From NORP233 sp050186825 (GTDB taxonomy: Bacteria; Planctomycetota; J058), in assembly GCA_050186825.1 (NCBI GenBank), contig JBFWYD010000055.1, positions 8,577 to 72,576 of the forward strand: a DNA stretch of 64,000 nt, written 5' to 3'. Every line of letters begins with the position of its first letter. The first letter of the stretch is position 1. The translations under genes were made by a program, and so were the position numbers. The notes beneath the pieces were generated by a model. The model ran no database searches, was not told the origin of the DNA, and saw only the letters and a list, made by a program, of their open reading frames with translations. Of the stretch, positions 7,099 to 16,039 are shown in pieces.

Positions 7099-8316
7099 TT
7101 ACGCCGCCTCTCCCTCGAGCAACCGCCAGATGAGGGTGTCGACGATCTTGTGCACGCCTTCGGCGGTGGCCTCGGCGGCCGTGCCGCGGACCGCCTCCCG
7201 GAGCTGCTCCACGCCGGTGAGCGCCGCCTCCAGGCACGCGCGCACGTCGTCCCCCTCCGGATCGACCCCGAGGACGGAGGGGCCCTCGCTGCCCGCCGCG
7301 AAGGTGACGACCGCTGGTCCCGAGCTGCCGCGCTCCGGCTCCTCGGCGAGCGCCTTGAGGTCCCCGCAGACGGTGCCGGCGGAGCACCCCAGCTCCTCGA
7401 CCAAGTCGCGGACGGTCAGGAGCGGGTTCTTGGCCAGCAGCTCCTTGATGTCGGCGTGGCGCCTCGCCTTCCTCTCCTCGGTCGACTGTCGACGGCTCCG
7501 CCGCTTGCCGTCCTTCCCGAGCACGGGGCCGTCGCCTTCGGGCGTGCCCGCGATGTCCTTGCGGATGGTGCGCTGGCTGACCCCTTCCTCCTCCGCGATC
7601 TGCCAGGTGCTCTTGCCCTCGACCCGCTTCGCCCGCGCGCTCTCCTGCCGGATGCGGCGGCGCTCGGCGAGCTGCAGCTTCGTGTAGTGCCGCCGGCGGT
7701 CGTTGAGCTCCGCGGCGATCCGCTCGAGCGCCGCGCGGTCCGTCTCCTCGCGGACGTGGATGGGGATCTCGTGAAGGGGGATCTTCAGCGCGTGGGCGAT
7801 CGTGAGCCTGGTCTTGCCGTCCACGACGGCGTCGTGCTGGTCGACCTCGACGGCGACCTCGATCCCGTTGGCGGCGATGCTCGCCTTGAGCTCCTCGTAC
7901 TGGCGATCGTCCATGAACGGGATGTCCCGCCCGTAGACCTTCAGGCGGAAGGTCCGTCGGCCGCCGGGGGCCTCGAAGGTGAGGTGGTCCGGGTAGGTGC
8001 GCGCCTCCTCCTTGCCCTCCTCCAGGACGGCCTGGGCCTGGGCCCTGAGGGCCTCGGCCGTCGCCATGGCTCCAGGCTTGACGACGACGTGGTCCTCGCG
8101 CCCGTCCGCGACGTGCCCGATGACCCCGTGGCGCTCGAGCTCGCGCTTGAGGCGCTGCCACTGCTTGCGGGCTGCCTCGTAGTCCTTCCCGCGAGCGAAC
8201 ATGTCCTGCCAGGTGTCGAAGCTGATCTCGTTGGCCGTGCCCGTGTGCAGGCAGTGCACGAGGTCGAAGATGTTGAGGGCGACCTCGTTCATGCGTCGAG
8301 CTTCGCGCTTGTTCAC
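7099..8316 (-). CDS. ParB-like DNA-binding protein with HTH domains
   Basis: About 405 aa from the GTG at 8316, which overlaps the upstream stop (GTGA); an ATG at 8292 is the alternative. Order of parts: an N-terminal helical/winged segment (residues ~10-60), a ParB N-terminal-like domain (~130-225; YEELKASIAANG, VVDGKTRLTIAHAL, IPIHVREE), an HTH (GKSTWQIAEEEGVSQRTIRKDI), a basic linker (GKRRSRRQSTEERKARR), and a second HTH-like helix pair (TVRDLVEELGCSAGTVCGDL). In phage-like elements such proteins act in partition or as transcriptional regulators. The 32-bp palindrome directly downstream may be its target. Confidence 0.75.
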   Translation of the reverse strand: MNKREARRMNEVALNIFDLVHCLHTGTANEISFDTWQDMFARGKDYEAARKQWQRLKRELERHGVIGHVADGREDHVVVKPGAMATAEALRAQAQAVLEEGKEEARTYPDHLTFEAPGGRRTFRLKVYGRDIPFMDDRQYEELKASIAANGIEVAVEVDQHDAVVDGKTRLTIAHALKIPLHEIPIHVREETDRAALERIAAELNDRRRHYTKLQLAERRRIRQESARAKRVEGKSTWQIAEEEGVSQRTIRKDIAGTPEGDGPVLGKDGKRRSRRQSTEERKARRHADIKELLAKNPLLTVRDLVEELGCSAGTVCGDLKALAEEPERGSSGPAVVTFAAGSEGPSVLGVDPEGDDVRACLEAALTGVEQLREAVRGTAAEATAEGVHKIVDTLIWRLLEGEAA

Positions 8317-8807
8317 GGCTCCGTGACCTCCCAGTCGATCTGCGGCGCGGCGTCCCCTCGCTCGCGGCGGACGATCCCTTGGGCGACGTCGACCCACTCG
8401 GCGACGTCCGCGGTCGCCCGCGCGACCTCCGCGCGGACGGCGTCGCTGCCCATGACGGCCTCCAGCGCGCGCAGCTCCTCGTGGAACCGGTTGAAGGCCA
8501 CGAAGAGGCGCTCGTCGAGCGCGAGCACCTCCGTGGGCGCGTCGAGGAGCCGCTGGAAGAAGCAGATCTCGCCGGCGTAGGGGCCCTTGTCGGCCGGTCC
8601 GCGCTCCGGGGTCAGCTTGCGGAGCAGCTCGTCGACCACGCGGTGGATGAGGACGCTCAGGTTCTGGTCGTTGCGCCGGCAGACCTCGTCCACCTCCCAG
8701 GGGACCTCCACCACGAGGCGGAGGTGCCGCTTCGGCCGCGCGGGGCGCGCGGGCCGCGTCGCGGGGTCGGGTGCCGGCTCGTCTTGGCGCTCCGGGCTCG
8801 GCGCCAT
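8313..8807 (-). CDS. Small accessory protein upstream of the ParB-like gene
   Basis: A 164-aa protein. A basic N-terminus (RPARPARPKRHLRLVVEVPWEVDEVCRRNDQNLSVL...) could form a ribbon-helix-helix strand and helix pair; the C-terminal ~90 residues are acidic and helical. It is translationally coupled to the ParB-like gene downstream (GTGA overlap). This two-gene layout recalls a partition or regulatory cassette, but there is no Walker ATPase, so a standard ParAB pair is excluded. The RHH assignment is tentative. Confidence 0.6.
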   Translation of the reverse strand: MAPSPERQDEPAPDPATRPARPARPKRHLRLVVEVPWEVDEVCRRNDQNLSVLIHRVVDELLRKLTPERGPADKGPYAGEICFFQRLLDAPTEVLALDERLFVAFNRFHEELRALEAVMGSDAVRAEVARATADVAEWVDVAQGIVRRERGDAAPQIDWEVTEP

Positions 8808-9288
8808 GGTCGTCCTCTCGGTCCGTCGAGCGAGTCGCGGTGGCTCGCTCGACCTGTGCCTCGTGTCCGTCGCTCGGGCGCGCGCCCGGGCTACGACCGC
8901 CTTCCTCCTCGTCTGGCCCCTGGAGTACTCCCCACCTGGGACAGGTCGGCCTCCGGACGCGAAAGGGCCTCCCGTGCAAGAAGCGCGGGAGGCCCTTGGT
9001 TCGATCGTCGGGAGGCGGGAAGAGCGGGAGCGGCGGCGTCAGACCTTGGGAGGTCGTGGCCGGCAAGGACACCGGACATGGACCCCTCGCGATCCTCCCC
9101 CTTTACTGGCCTGGCCTGGCTCGTCGGCGCGGACGATCATGGACGTCGCCTCACGAGTTCGGGTTAGATCCGGGCTCGCGGCTCGTCAAGGGGTCCCGGT
9201 GGCGGCGCGCGTCGCGCGCGCCGGACCTCCATGTTCCGAACGACTTAGGGTTGCCCACGTGGGGTTAGACGCCCGCGTGGACCGGACG
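8808..9288. other. Intergenic region inside the mobile element
   Basis: No supported gene. It holds the strong hairpin at 8963-8997 (listed separately) and a less GC-rich stretch near 9170-9265 with two GGTTAG-type words around a CACGTG site. Upstream of 8807 it should carry the promoter for the ParB-like pair, but I see no convincing -35/-10. Confidence 0.5.
8963..8997 (-). terminator. Intrinsic terminator-like hairpin
   Basis: AAGGGCCTCCCG (8963-8974) pairs perfectly with CGGGAGGCCCTT (8986-8997): a 12-bp stem with an 11-nt loop. Read on the minus strand the stem ends in a short T run (CCCTTTCG). It lies between the minus-strand gene at 9289-10089 and the next minus-strand gene at 8807, so it probably separates their transcripts. 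Confidence 0.65.
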
Positions 9289-10089
9289 TCACGCGCCCAG
9301 GAGCTCCGCGGCCTCCTGCGGGCCGAGCGGCTCGATCTCCTCCGGCCAAGCCGACGTCCCAGCCATGAGGTTCGAGGCCAGCGTCCTTCGCCGCTCGGGC
9401 TCGCGGGGCAGGTTGGCGAAGACCTCGCGCTCTGCCGCCGGGGAGACGGGCGTGGTCTCGCGAAGGTGCCACACCATGTACTCGCCGGTGTAGGGGCCCT
9501 CCTCCGCCAGCAGGTCGCCGGTGTCGGGGTCAACGCAGTCGGTCCGCACGGGCCCGTCGATCACGCCGAGCCGCGCTCGACCCGCCGGCGTCCCTCGCAC
9601 CCGGACGACCTGGCCCGCCGTGAACTGGCTCGGGGCCTCGCCGCACTCGGGGCAGCGCGCCCGCTCCTCGGACAGGTCCGGCTCCTCCGGCGGGAGCAGG
9701 AAGGTCTCCTTGCACCCCGGGCAGGCCCAAGGGCGCGAGCCCTGGCGCCCCGCCGGCGGGGCGGGCTGCGGCCGGCCCTTCCTGGGCGGCATGGGGTGCC
9801 GCTCGATCGCGTCGAGCGCGTAGACGAACATGAGCTCGGCCTCGCCCGCGCGGATCGGCTGGGCGCTCCGCCGCAGGCGGCCGATCACGACCTCCCCCTC
9901 GACCTCGCGGCTCAGCGAGGCCCTCCCGCGCGAGGACAGGAGCGCGTCGCCTGTGAGCGCCTGCTGCAGCGCCTCGGCGCGGTTCGGGTATCGCCGGCCC
10001 AGGTGGACGTCGAAGGTCTCGAGGGACTCGGCGGCGACCCACCCCTCGACCTCGAGCTGCTCTCGCATCCAGCCAGGAACCTCGCTCAC
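9289..10089 (-). CDS. Zinc-ribbon protein of the mobile element, unknown function
   Basis: A 266-aa protein. The N-terminal ~110 residues are helical (ALQQALTGDALL, ELMFVYALDAIERH). Two Cys pairs follow (CPGC near 122, CPEC near 145), which would make one zinc ribbon, then a small beta-rich region (GQVVRVRGTPAGRARLGVIDGP, YTGEYMVWHLRETTPV). I do not recognise the family. It reads away from the excisionase and integrase genes and probably ends at the hairpin at 8963-8997. Confidence 0.6.
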   Translation of the reverse strand: MSEVPGWMREQLEVEGWVAAESLETFDVHLGRRYPNRAEALQQALTGDALLSSRGRASLSREVEGEVVIGRLRRSAQPIRAGEAELMFVYALDAIERHPMPPRKGRPQPAPPAGRQGSRPWACPGCKETFLLPPEEPDLSEERARCPECGEAPSQFTAGQVVRVRGTPAGRARLGVIDGPVRTDCVDPDTGDLLAEEGPYTGEYMVWHLRETTPVSPAAEREVFANLPREPERRRTLASNLMAGTSAWPEEIEPLGPQEAAELLGA

Positions 10090-10196
10090 CGCGCCCCTCC
10101 TGGGGGCGGGGATTCTACGCCCCTGGCGCGGCGAGTCCCAGGTCCGCGCGCGCCACCGCGCGCCGTCGTGTCCCGGGTGCCCGCACGCTGGCGGGC

Positions 10197-10418
10197 ATGA
10201 ACGCCACGCCGATCGAGGGGCCGAGCTTCGACCCCGACACGTACCTCACCGTCGACCAAGCCTGCCAGCGGTTCGGGATCTCCCGCCGCAGCTTCTATCG
10301 CTGGCTGGCGCTCCCTGAGACGGGGCTGGCCCGGGTCGTGGTCAGGGTCCCTCCTCCTGCCGGCCGTATCCGTGTGCCCGTACGGCGCTTCGAGCGGTGG
10401 CTCCGCGGGGGCGGATAG
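10197..10418 (+). CDS. Excisionase-like HTH protein
   Basis: A 73-aa protein with a winged HTH of the excisionase/HTH_17 type: YLTVDQACQRFGISRRSFYRWL, then a short wing and the closing RVPVRRFERWLRG. Proteins of this size and fold directly upstream of a tyrosine integrase usually act as recombination directionality factors, bending att-site DNA to favour excision. It lies 67 bp before the integrase gene on the same strand. It could also be a repressor. Confidence 0.72.
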   Translation: MNATPIEGPSFDPDTYLTVDQACQRFGISRRSFYRWLALPETGLARVVVRVPPPAGRIRVPVRRFERWLRGGG

Positions 10419-10485
10419 GGCGGATCCGCGTGGCCTTCTCCCCGAGACCTTGGGAGAGTCCTGTCCGCACCGAACGGAGACCTAA

Positions 10486-11964
10486 ATGGAGGCGCCCATG
10501 ACGAACGACCAGGACGGCCCGCCGAAGAAGAAGCCGCGCAGGAAGCGGCGGGGCCGGGGACGGACGGAGACCTCGCTCGACGGCACGAACCTGTTCCGGG
10601 ACACGCGCACCGGGATCCTCTGGTGGAGGAAGACGAACCCCCTCACCGGGAACCGGGACAAGTACAGCACCGAGACGGACGTCCTGGAGTACGCGCTCAA
10701 GAGGGCGCAGGAGTTCGAGGACGAGCTGGCGAAGAAGGTCGCGGGGATCAAGACCTACGACTCCTGGACCGCGCCCCTGGCCCCGCTCGCGGCCGAGTGG
10801 TTCGTCGACCTGCGCCGCCAGGACAAGCCGCCGCAGGAGCGCTGGCTGAAGCAGAAGGAGCGGATCCTCGGGCGCGCGCTGAAGGAGCTCGGCCTCTCGA
10901 CCGCGGCCGACCTGACCGACGTGGGCAGGCTCGACCGCACGCTCAAGGCGCTGGGCAAGCCCGCCGCCTCGCTGCGGCGCCGCTACCAGGACCCGCTCTG
11001 CCAGTTCAGCGCCTGGCTCGCCGAGAACGGGCGGTACCTGGAGCGCGACCCGCTCAGCGTGTGGAAGCCGATCGCGTACGAGCGCGAGTCGATCCACCGG
11101 GCCTTCGCGCCCGAGGGCGTCGCGCGCGCGCTCGTCGCCAGCGACTGGCTCGACGTGATCCACCACCGGCAGCACCCGCTCCGGATCGCGTTCGAGCTGC
11201 TCCTTGTCACCGCTCCGCGCGTCGAGGTCCTGTGCGAGCGGGACGTGACCCACTACCTGCGCGAGGAGCGCCGGGTCGACTACGGCGCGGGCGTGGGCAA
11301 GAAGCTCCGCGGGCAGGGCAAGCTGGACGACACCACGGCCGCCGCGGTCGAGGCGTACCTGGGCGCGCGCGTCGACGGACCGCTGGTCCTGAGCCCGCGC
11401 GGCGGCCGGCTCGACAAGCGGAACCTCCTCCGCTGGTGGAAGGAGGCGTACTGCCTGGGCGTGGTGTGGGAGCTCTGGCCCGAGGGCGAGGCCTGGGACG
11501 TGAACGCCGCTCACCTCGTGAACCAGGCCCTCCTCAGCAAGAGCGGCCAGGCGCGGGTCCCGAAGCACGGGAACCCCGACCTCGTGAGCGTCGAGACCCG
11601 GCGCGCGCGCCGCGCGCTGGCCGACCGCGTCCAGGCGCTGGCGGACGCCATGCGGCCGACCTGGGAGGGCCGCGTGCAGGCCGTCACGGTCCACTCCTTC
11701 CGCCACACGCACCAGACGTGGGCCCGCGCCGCGGGCGTGGACCAGGTGCTCGTCAACCTGCAGGTCGGGTGGAAGGCGTCGGCGCAGGGCAGCGAGTTCG
11801 ACACCGCGCGCATGGCGGCGAGCACGACCGGCCTCAAGCGCTACCTCGACGCCCGGTCGAGCCTCCTCGACGCTCGCCGCTCGGCCGAGGCCGTGCGGCG
11901 GCTCCTGGACGAGGCGCTGATCCAGGTCGCGCCGAACAACAATGGGGCCGCAGTCGCGGGCTGA
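10486..11964 (+). CDS. Tyrosine-family site-specific integrase
   Basis: 492 aa from the ATG at 10486; the ATG at 10498, with GGAGG 7 nt upstream, may be the true start. The N-terminus is strongly basic (PPKKKPRRKRRGRGR), then an arm/core-binding region and the catalytic domain: Arg in LLLVTAPRVEVLCE, the His-x-x-Arg box VHSFRHTHQTW, a Trp in place of the second His (LQVGWKASA), and the likely nucleophile Tyr in TGLKRYLDA. It sits near tRNA-Gly(CCC), the usual target type, and next to an excisionase-like gene, so it most likely integrates and excises this element. The catalytic domain is diverged, and the nucleophile assignment is tentative. Confidence 0.85.
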   Translation: MEAPMTNDQDGPPKKKPRRKRRGRGRTETSLDGTNLFRDTRTGILWWRKTNPLTGNRDKYSTETDVLEYALKRAQEFEDELAKKVAGIKTYDSWTAPLAPLAAEWFVDLRRQDKPPQERWLKQKERILGRALKELGLSTAADLTDVGRLDRTLKALGKPAASLRRRYQDPLCQFSAWLAENGRYLERDPLSVWKPIAYERESIHRAFAPEGVARALVASDWLDVIHHRQHPLRIAFELLLVTAPRVEVLCERDVTHYLREERRVDYGAGVGKKLRGQGKLDDTTAAAVEAYLGARVDGPLVLSPRGGRLDKRNLLRWWKEAYCLGVVWELWPEGEAWDVNAAHLVNQALLSKSGQARVPKHGNPDLVSVETRRARRALADRVQALADAMRPTWEGRVQAVTVHSFRHTHQTWARAAGVDQVLVNLQVGWKASAQGSEFDTARMAASTTGLKRYLDARSSLLDARRSAEAVRRLLDEALIQVAPNNNGAAVAG

Positions 11965-12031
11965 TCCGGGCGAGATCTGCTGACATGCGCTCCCCCAGTG
12001 CGCGTAAGGATCATGCGAGGTCTTCTCATCA

Positions 12032-12069
12032 CCGGGTGGTCGCCGTCGGGCAACTGCCCGGTGGTCGCT
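12032..12069 (+). promoter_or_regulatory. Repeat motifs upstream of the nuclease-like pair
   Basis: Two near-identical direct repeats, CCGGGTGGTCGCC (12032-12044) and CCCGGTGGTCGCT (12057-12069), flank the small inverted repeat GGGCAACTGCCC (12048-12059). A -10-like TAGAAT (12069-12074) and a ribosome site (AGGAG) follow before the ATG at 12089. The arrangement looks like an operator over the promoter of the two-gene unit; no good -35 is visible. Confidence 0.4.
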
Positions 12070-12088
12070 AGAATGCAGCAGGAGCGCC

Positions 12089-13111
12089 ATGGATCCTTCG
12101 GCAAATGGCCTGTACCTACCCCCCACGTTCGGTTCGGCAATCGTGTCGGCCGACAGCTTCCTCGACGACGTCACCTGGTTCCGGTCCTTGCTCACCGCCA
12201 GGGGCGTCCGACTGAACGACGTGTCGTACTTCAACCGCTGCCTGACCGACCTCGAGGACTACGCGCGCCGCACGGCCGCACGGCGCGTGGAGAGCGAGAA
12301 GTTGGACGCGCCGACCTTCCTGCGCGAGGCGATCAGCGCGGGCTATCTGGTCCGGACGCTCCGCCGCGCCGAGCGCAGGGATGCGGCGAGCTGGGAGGCC
12401 ATCGCGGACCACTGGCTCCCGATCTTCACCGGTAGTGACGTCGGGCTGATCGAGTTCAGGCCGACGAAGAACAACGACGCGCGGAACACCGCCTGGGAGG
12501 CGCTCACGGCGGCCCTCCTCGCGGAGTTCGCCACCGACGTGCGCCCGGGCGAGCCCGACATCGTCATGCAGTACCGGGGCGGGACGTTTGGCGTCGCATG
12601 CAAGGTGCTCCACTCTGACAAGCCGGAGAAGCACATTCACCGCATCGTCGAGGGTGCGAAGCAGCTCGAGGGGTCCGCGTGCGAGACCGGGCTTGTCCTC
12701 GTCAACGTCTCGGCCCTCCTCGACCATGGCGCCTTCTTCCAAGTTGCGGGCGCGGATCCGGACGGGGTGACGCGGTACCTCGGCCTCTCCTCGCCCGATC
12801 ACATTGAGGAGCTCAAGCGCCAGATCGATCGCATCGCGGACGCGTTCACGACCAAGAGCATGCTGGAGCGCGTGACCTTCGACCGGAAGACGGGGCTGCC
12901 GCGGAACAAGACCCTCGCGATCGGGGTCGTGGCGCAGACCGTGGCTGGCCTGCACGGCGCCGTTCCGGCCGTCTTCACGGTCGTGAAGCCGATCCGCTGC
13001 CGGCGGATCGAGACCGTCGAGGAGGACTTCCTCACGCGCCTCAACCACGGAGCCCAGACCGCGTTCACCTACCGGCCGAGCGTCCCGCCCATCGTCATTC
13101 TGCCCAAGTAG
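12089..13111 (+). CDS. Putative PD-(D/E)XK-fold nuclease, first gene of a two-gene module
   Basis: A 340-aa protein with no named family that I recognise. An N-terminal helical domain (to ~120) leads to a restriction-endonuclease-like core: helix WEALTAALLAEF, then GEPDIVMQY (likely catalytic D), then strand FGVACKVLHS (the ExK position read as ACK), followed by helix IVEGAKQLEGS and strand TGLVLVNVSAL. The Glu-to-Ala change in the ExK motif may mean altered or lost catalysis, or migration of the acidic residue. The C-terminal third has helices and strands (AIGVVAQTVAGLHG, PAVFTVVKPI). The next gene starts 18 bp downstream. Probably a defence or mobile-element maintenance factor; inferred from fold motifs and position. 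Confidence 0.6.
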   Translation: MDPSANGLYLPPTFGSAIVSADSFLDDVTWFRSLLTARGVRLNDVSYFNRCLTDLEDYARRTAARRVESEKLDAPTFLREAISAGYLVRTLRRAERRDAASWEAIADHWLPIFTGSDVGLIEFRPTKNNDARNTAWEALTAALLAEFATDVRPGEPDIVMQYRGGTFGVACKVLHSDKPEKHIHRIVEGAKQLEGSACETGLVLVNVSALLDHGAFFQVAGADPDGVTRYLGLSSPDHIEELKRQIDRIADAFTTKSMLERVTFDRKTGLPRNKTLAIGVVAQTVAGLHGAVPAVFTVVKPIRCRRIETVEEDFLTRLNHGAQTAFTYRPSVPPIVILPK

Positions 13112-13129
13112 TGCCAGGAAGTTGGCGCC

Positions 13130-14062
13130 ATGGTCTTCCAGGTAGTCCAGGACGAAGCAGGCCGTAAGTACGAGCTCGTCCCGGTCTCTATCTCGTCCGG
13201 CCAGGTACTCAAGGCCGGCGTGAGCGTGAACTCGGTCACGTTCGACTTCGCCGCGCATCCGGGGACGGCCTGCGAGCGTCTGTACGATCTCGCCGAGAGC
13301 GCTGTCCTACTCCGCGCGCTCGGACATTCGCTACCTCGCGACTACATCCTGAGCTGGCTCGGGCTCGACCCTCAAGCGAGCTGGTGCGTCCTCGGGCTTC
13401 TCCGCCAACACCTCTCGCGCGAGCTCCCCCTGGGCAAGCCCGGGGACTTCGATCTCATCGGAGGCCGAGTCGTCGATGGTGTACCCTCGTTCGACTACCT
13501 CGTGGAGTTGGAGGTGAAGCGCCGCACCGTGCGCGACGACGGCGCGCCGGACAACATGTCCGAGAACGGCACCAAGCAGGCGGAGGGTGCGGCAGCGCTC
13601 GGATTCGACCGCGTGCTTCTCCTGCACCTTCTGGTCGGAGCGGAGCGGGATCTTCCCGATGGGTGCGCTGACTCATGGGCGTCAGTCCACAACGGGGACT
13701 TCGCCCAAGCGGTGAAGATGACGGCAGGCAGGCTGCGATCCATCCTCGACAGCGATCGCGCGCCCCGCTTCGGCTACGGACTGCTGGGGTGGGGACAGGT
13801 CAAGGACACGGACCCTTCCCTCACGAGCGCAGTGTGCCCCGTCTTACTCAGGCCACCTCCTGAGCTCCGCTGCCACGGGCCTATGGGACCCAGCCGCGAG
13901 CGCATGATCGCCGGACTGAAGTCCTTCTTCTCGCGACCCGGCGTGGATCCGAGACACCGCTTCTTCTTCATTTGCCAGCGGTGCCACGAGGCCAGCGTGG
14001 TACCGCAGCAGGCAGGCAGAGGAGCCCAGATCGCGTGCGCCCGATGCGGCGAGCGGTGCTGA
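13130..14062 (+). CDS. Putative PD-(D/E)XK nuclease with C-terminal zinc ribbon, second gene of the module
   Basis: A 310-aa protein with a clear nuclease-like signature: GKPGDFDLIGG (catalytic D in DFD), then a strand ending VELEVKRR (ExK), then a helix around SENGTKQAEGAAALGFDRVLLL, which fits the helix after the ExK strand. The N-terminal ~110 residues are mixed, and the C-terminal ~40 residues carry CQRCHE and CARCGE, a four-Cys zinc ribbon likely to bind DNA or a partner. It follows the 12089-13111 gene by 18 bp with AGGAAG upstream, so the two are probably co-expressed. The acid and lysine residues are intact here, unlike in its partner, so this is the likelier active nuclease. Confidence 0.65.
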   Translation: MVFQVVQDEAGRKYELVPVSISSGQVLKAGVSVNSVTFDFAAHPGTACERLYDLAESAVLLRALGHSLPRDYILSWLGLDPQASWCVLGLLRQHLSRELPLGKPGDFDLIGGRVVDGVPSFDYLVELEVKRRTVRDDGAPDNMSENGTKQAEGAAALGFDRVLLLHLLVGAERDLPDGCADSWASVHNGDFAQAVKMTAGRLRSILDSDRAPRFGYGLLGWGQVKDTDPSLTSAVCPVLLRPPPELRCHGPMGPSRERMIAGLKSFFSRPGVDPRHRFFFICQRCHEASVVPQQAGRGAQIACARCGERC

Positions 14063-14355
14063 GTGCCGATCGCGTCAACTTCGACGCTGAGCGTGGTAGA
14101 GACTGGCGGTTGGGGGATGGGCCGAGAAGGGGATTGCGCGGCCCGCCATGGCGTTCGGTGGGCGCGGCGGCCGGGTGGGCCCACCGGCGCGCGGGACTTG
14201 GGAGAGGCGAACCTTCAACCCTCAATCACCGCCGCTGACGCACGCGCTGATTTGCCACGATGGTGGCCTACATTTTGGCCTCCGCGGCGGTCGAGTGGCC
14301 CGTACGTAGAGACGCCGCGCCTCACAAGCTCATGTGGGGCGCGGCGTTCGTCGTT
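14063..14355. other. Gap between the nuclease-like pair and tRNA-Gly; likely element end
   Basis: No gene is supported. The stretch is more mixed in composition than its surroundings (GATTTGCCACGATGGTGGCC near 14250) and should contain the integrase arm sites next to the tRNA 3' end. I saw no second copy of the tRNA 3' sequence inside the window, so the other attachment site probably lies left of base 1. Confidence 0.45.
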
Positions 14356-14427
<72 letters not shown>

Positions 14428-14640
14428 GAAGGCGCGAAGAGTAGCAAAGGGCCTAGACGACGGCAAGAGGCGGGGCCTGGCGCTGGCGGCGGCCCGCAAG
14501 GTGGCGCTGGGGAAGGGGCTCCGCGCGGCGGGGGGGGTGCCAGGGGGAGCCCTGGCGGATGGATCCAGGGGGTCCTCAGGAGGTCTTGCCTTGCCCCTCT
14601 TGGCACGGGCTGGCGCTTGATAGGTCCAGGGGTGCGCCGC

Positions 14641-15210
14641 TCAGGCCTTGAGCTTGTCCGTGGTCTCCACCAGCTCCTGCACGACGCGGGCGAGCGACTT
14701 GTCCTGGCCTGGGTCGGTGAGCGCCCCGTCCTTCAGGACCTCGTGGGCGCGCGGGACGGCGAGCTGGCTCGGGACCACGATCACGCCGAGGTTGCCGAGG
14801 ATCGAGCGGACCGTGACCAGGCCGCGGAGGCCGCCCAGGGCGCCGGGCGAGGCGGCGAGGAGGGCCGCGGTCTTGCCGCGAAAGGCCACCAGCGGGGGCT
14901 CGTTGCTGGCGGGGCGGCTGACCCAGTCGATGGCGTTCTTGAGCGCGCCCGTGATCGAGCTGTTGTATTCGGGGCAGGAGAGCAGCAGCCCGTCGTGGGC
15001 GACGAACAGCTCCTTGAGGCGCACGCCGTGCTCCGGGATCCCGGACTCCTCCTCGAGGTCGCCGTCGTAGACCGGGAGCGGGAAGTCCTTGAGGTCGACC
15101 AGGGTGACCTCGGCCCCGAGCGCGCGGGCGCGCTCGGCGGCGAGCGCGGCCAGCTGCTTGTTGAGGGACGCGCGGCGCAGGCTGCCGGCGAAGCACAGGA
15201 GTCGGACCAT
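14641..15210 (-). CDS. NADPH-dependent FMN reductase family protein
   Basis: A 189-aa flavodoxin-like protein. It has the phosphate loop of the family (FAGSLRRASLNKQLA), the PEYNSSITGALKNAIDW motif that packs on FMN, and a later GGLRGLVTVRSIL loop. These enzymes use NAD(P)H to reduce FMN, quinones or chromate. AGGGAGG stands 6 nt before the ATG. It lies with the tRNA on the chromosomal side of the element and is followed on the same strand by a terminator-less gap. The family is certain; the substrate is not. Confidence 0.9.
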   Translation of the reverse strand: MVRLLCFAGSLRRASLNKQLAALAAERARALGAEVTLVDLKDFPLPVYDGDLEEESGIPEHGVRLKELFVAHDGLLLSCPEYNSSITGALKNAIDWVSRPASNEPPLVAFRGKTAALLAASPGALGGLRGLVTVRSILGNLGVIVVPSQLAVPRAHEVLKDGALTDPGQDKSLARVVQELVETTDKLKA

Positions 15211-15272
15211 GAGGGACCTCCCTTGGGCCTTGGGGCGGCCACCCTACGAGAGCGCGGGAGTGGTTGGGCCTC

Positions 15273-16022
15273 TCAGGCCAGGCGCGCGGCGAAGGCGCGC
15301 GCGAAGCGGTAGGCGTCGCCGGGCCAGCGGGCCGAGACGTAGCGGCCGTCCTCGACCACGAAGGCAGGGGCGTCGTTCGTGGCCGTGCCGCGGCTCGTGA
15401 GCGTCAGCGGGCCGCGCGCGAACTGGGTGGCCGGGGCGGCCAGGGCCTGGCGCACCTCGTCCTCGACGTAGAGCGGGTAGGTCCGGTAGTAGCGCCCGAG
15501 CTTCCAGGCGGTCAGGAAGTAGGCGAGGCGCTCCATGTACTTCGGCAGGCAGGTGGTCCGGCTCCCGTGGAGCACGCTCTCGCCCGTGGCCGGGTCGCGG
15601 CTGCGGGCCAGGAGCAGCACGCCGTGGCAGATCGCGGCCACCGGGCGCTCGAGCGCCCAGAAGGCGGCGACCTTGGCCTGGAGCAGCTCACTCCCGAGGT
15701 ACTGCCGCATCCCCGGGGCGTGGCCGCCGGGCAGCAGCAGGCCGTCGTAATCGCGCGGCTCGAGCTCGGCCCAGGCGAGCGGGCGCTGGAAGGCTGGGTC
15801 CCGCTCCAGCTCGGCGTAGAAGCGCCTCGGCTCGGGGTCGGCGCCGAGCTGGCCAAAGATCACGCCCGTGAGCAGGAGCGGGTCGCAGGCGGGCGGCGTG
15901 GCGCCCGCCTCGGTGGCGAAGACCAGCTCGTGGCCGGCGTCGCGCAGGAGCCGCCACGGGACCGCGACCTCGGTCACGTCGAAGTCGTGGTCGGGGAGCG
16001 GGACGAGGACCTTCTTTCCCAT
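15273..16022 (-). CDS. DJ-1/PfpI (class I glutamine amidotransferase-like) protein
   Basis: A 249-aa protein from the ATG at 16022. The fold markers are visible: PLPDHDFDVTEVAVPW at the N-terminus, YDGLLLPGGHAPGM, and the nucleophile elbow AAICHGVLLLA, where the Cys is followed by His as in DJ-1/PfpI. The family includes chaperones, glyoxalases and proteases; length and spacing are closest to Hsp31/YhbO-type or isonitrile-hydratase-like members. No clear operon partner: the gene upstream on the same strand is an STM4011 radical SAM gene, 17 bp away. Confidence 0.88.
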   Translation of the reverse strand: MGKKVLVPLPDHDFDVTEVAVPWRLLRDAGHELVFATEAGATPPACDPLLLTGVIFGQLGADPEPRRFYAELERDPAFQRPLAWAELEPRDYDGLLLPGGHAPGMRQYLGSELLQAKVAAFWALERPVAAICHGVLLLARSRDPATGESVLHGSRTTCLPKYMERLAYFLTAWKLGRYYRTYPLYVEDEVRQALAAPATQFARGPLTLTSRGTATNDAPAFVVEDGRYVSARWPGDAYRFARAFAARLA

Positions 16023-16039
16023 GCGTGCCTCGTGCCCCC

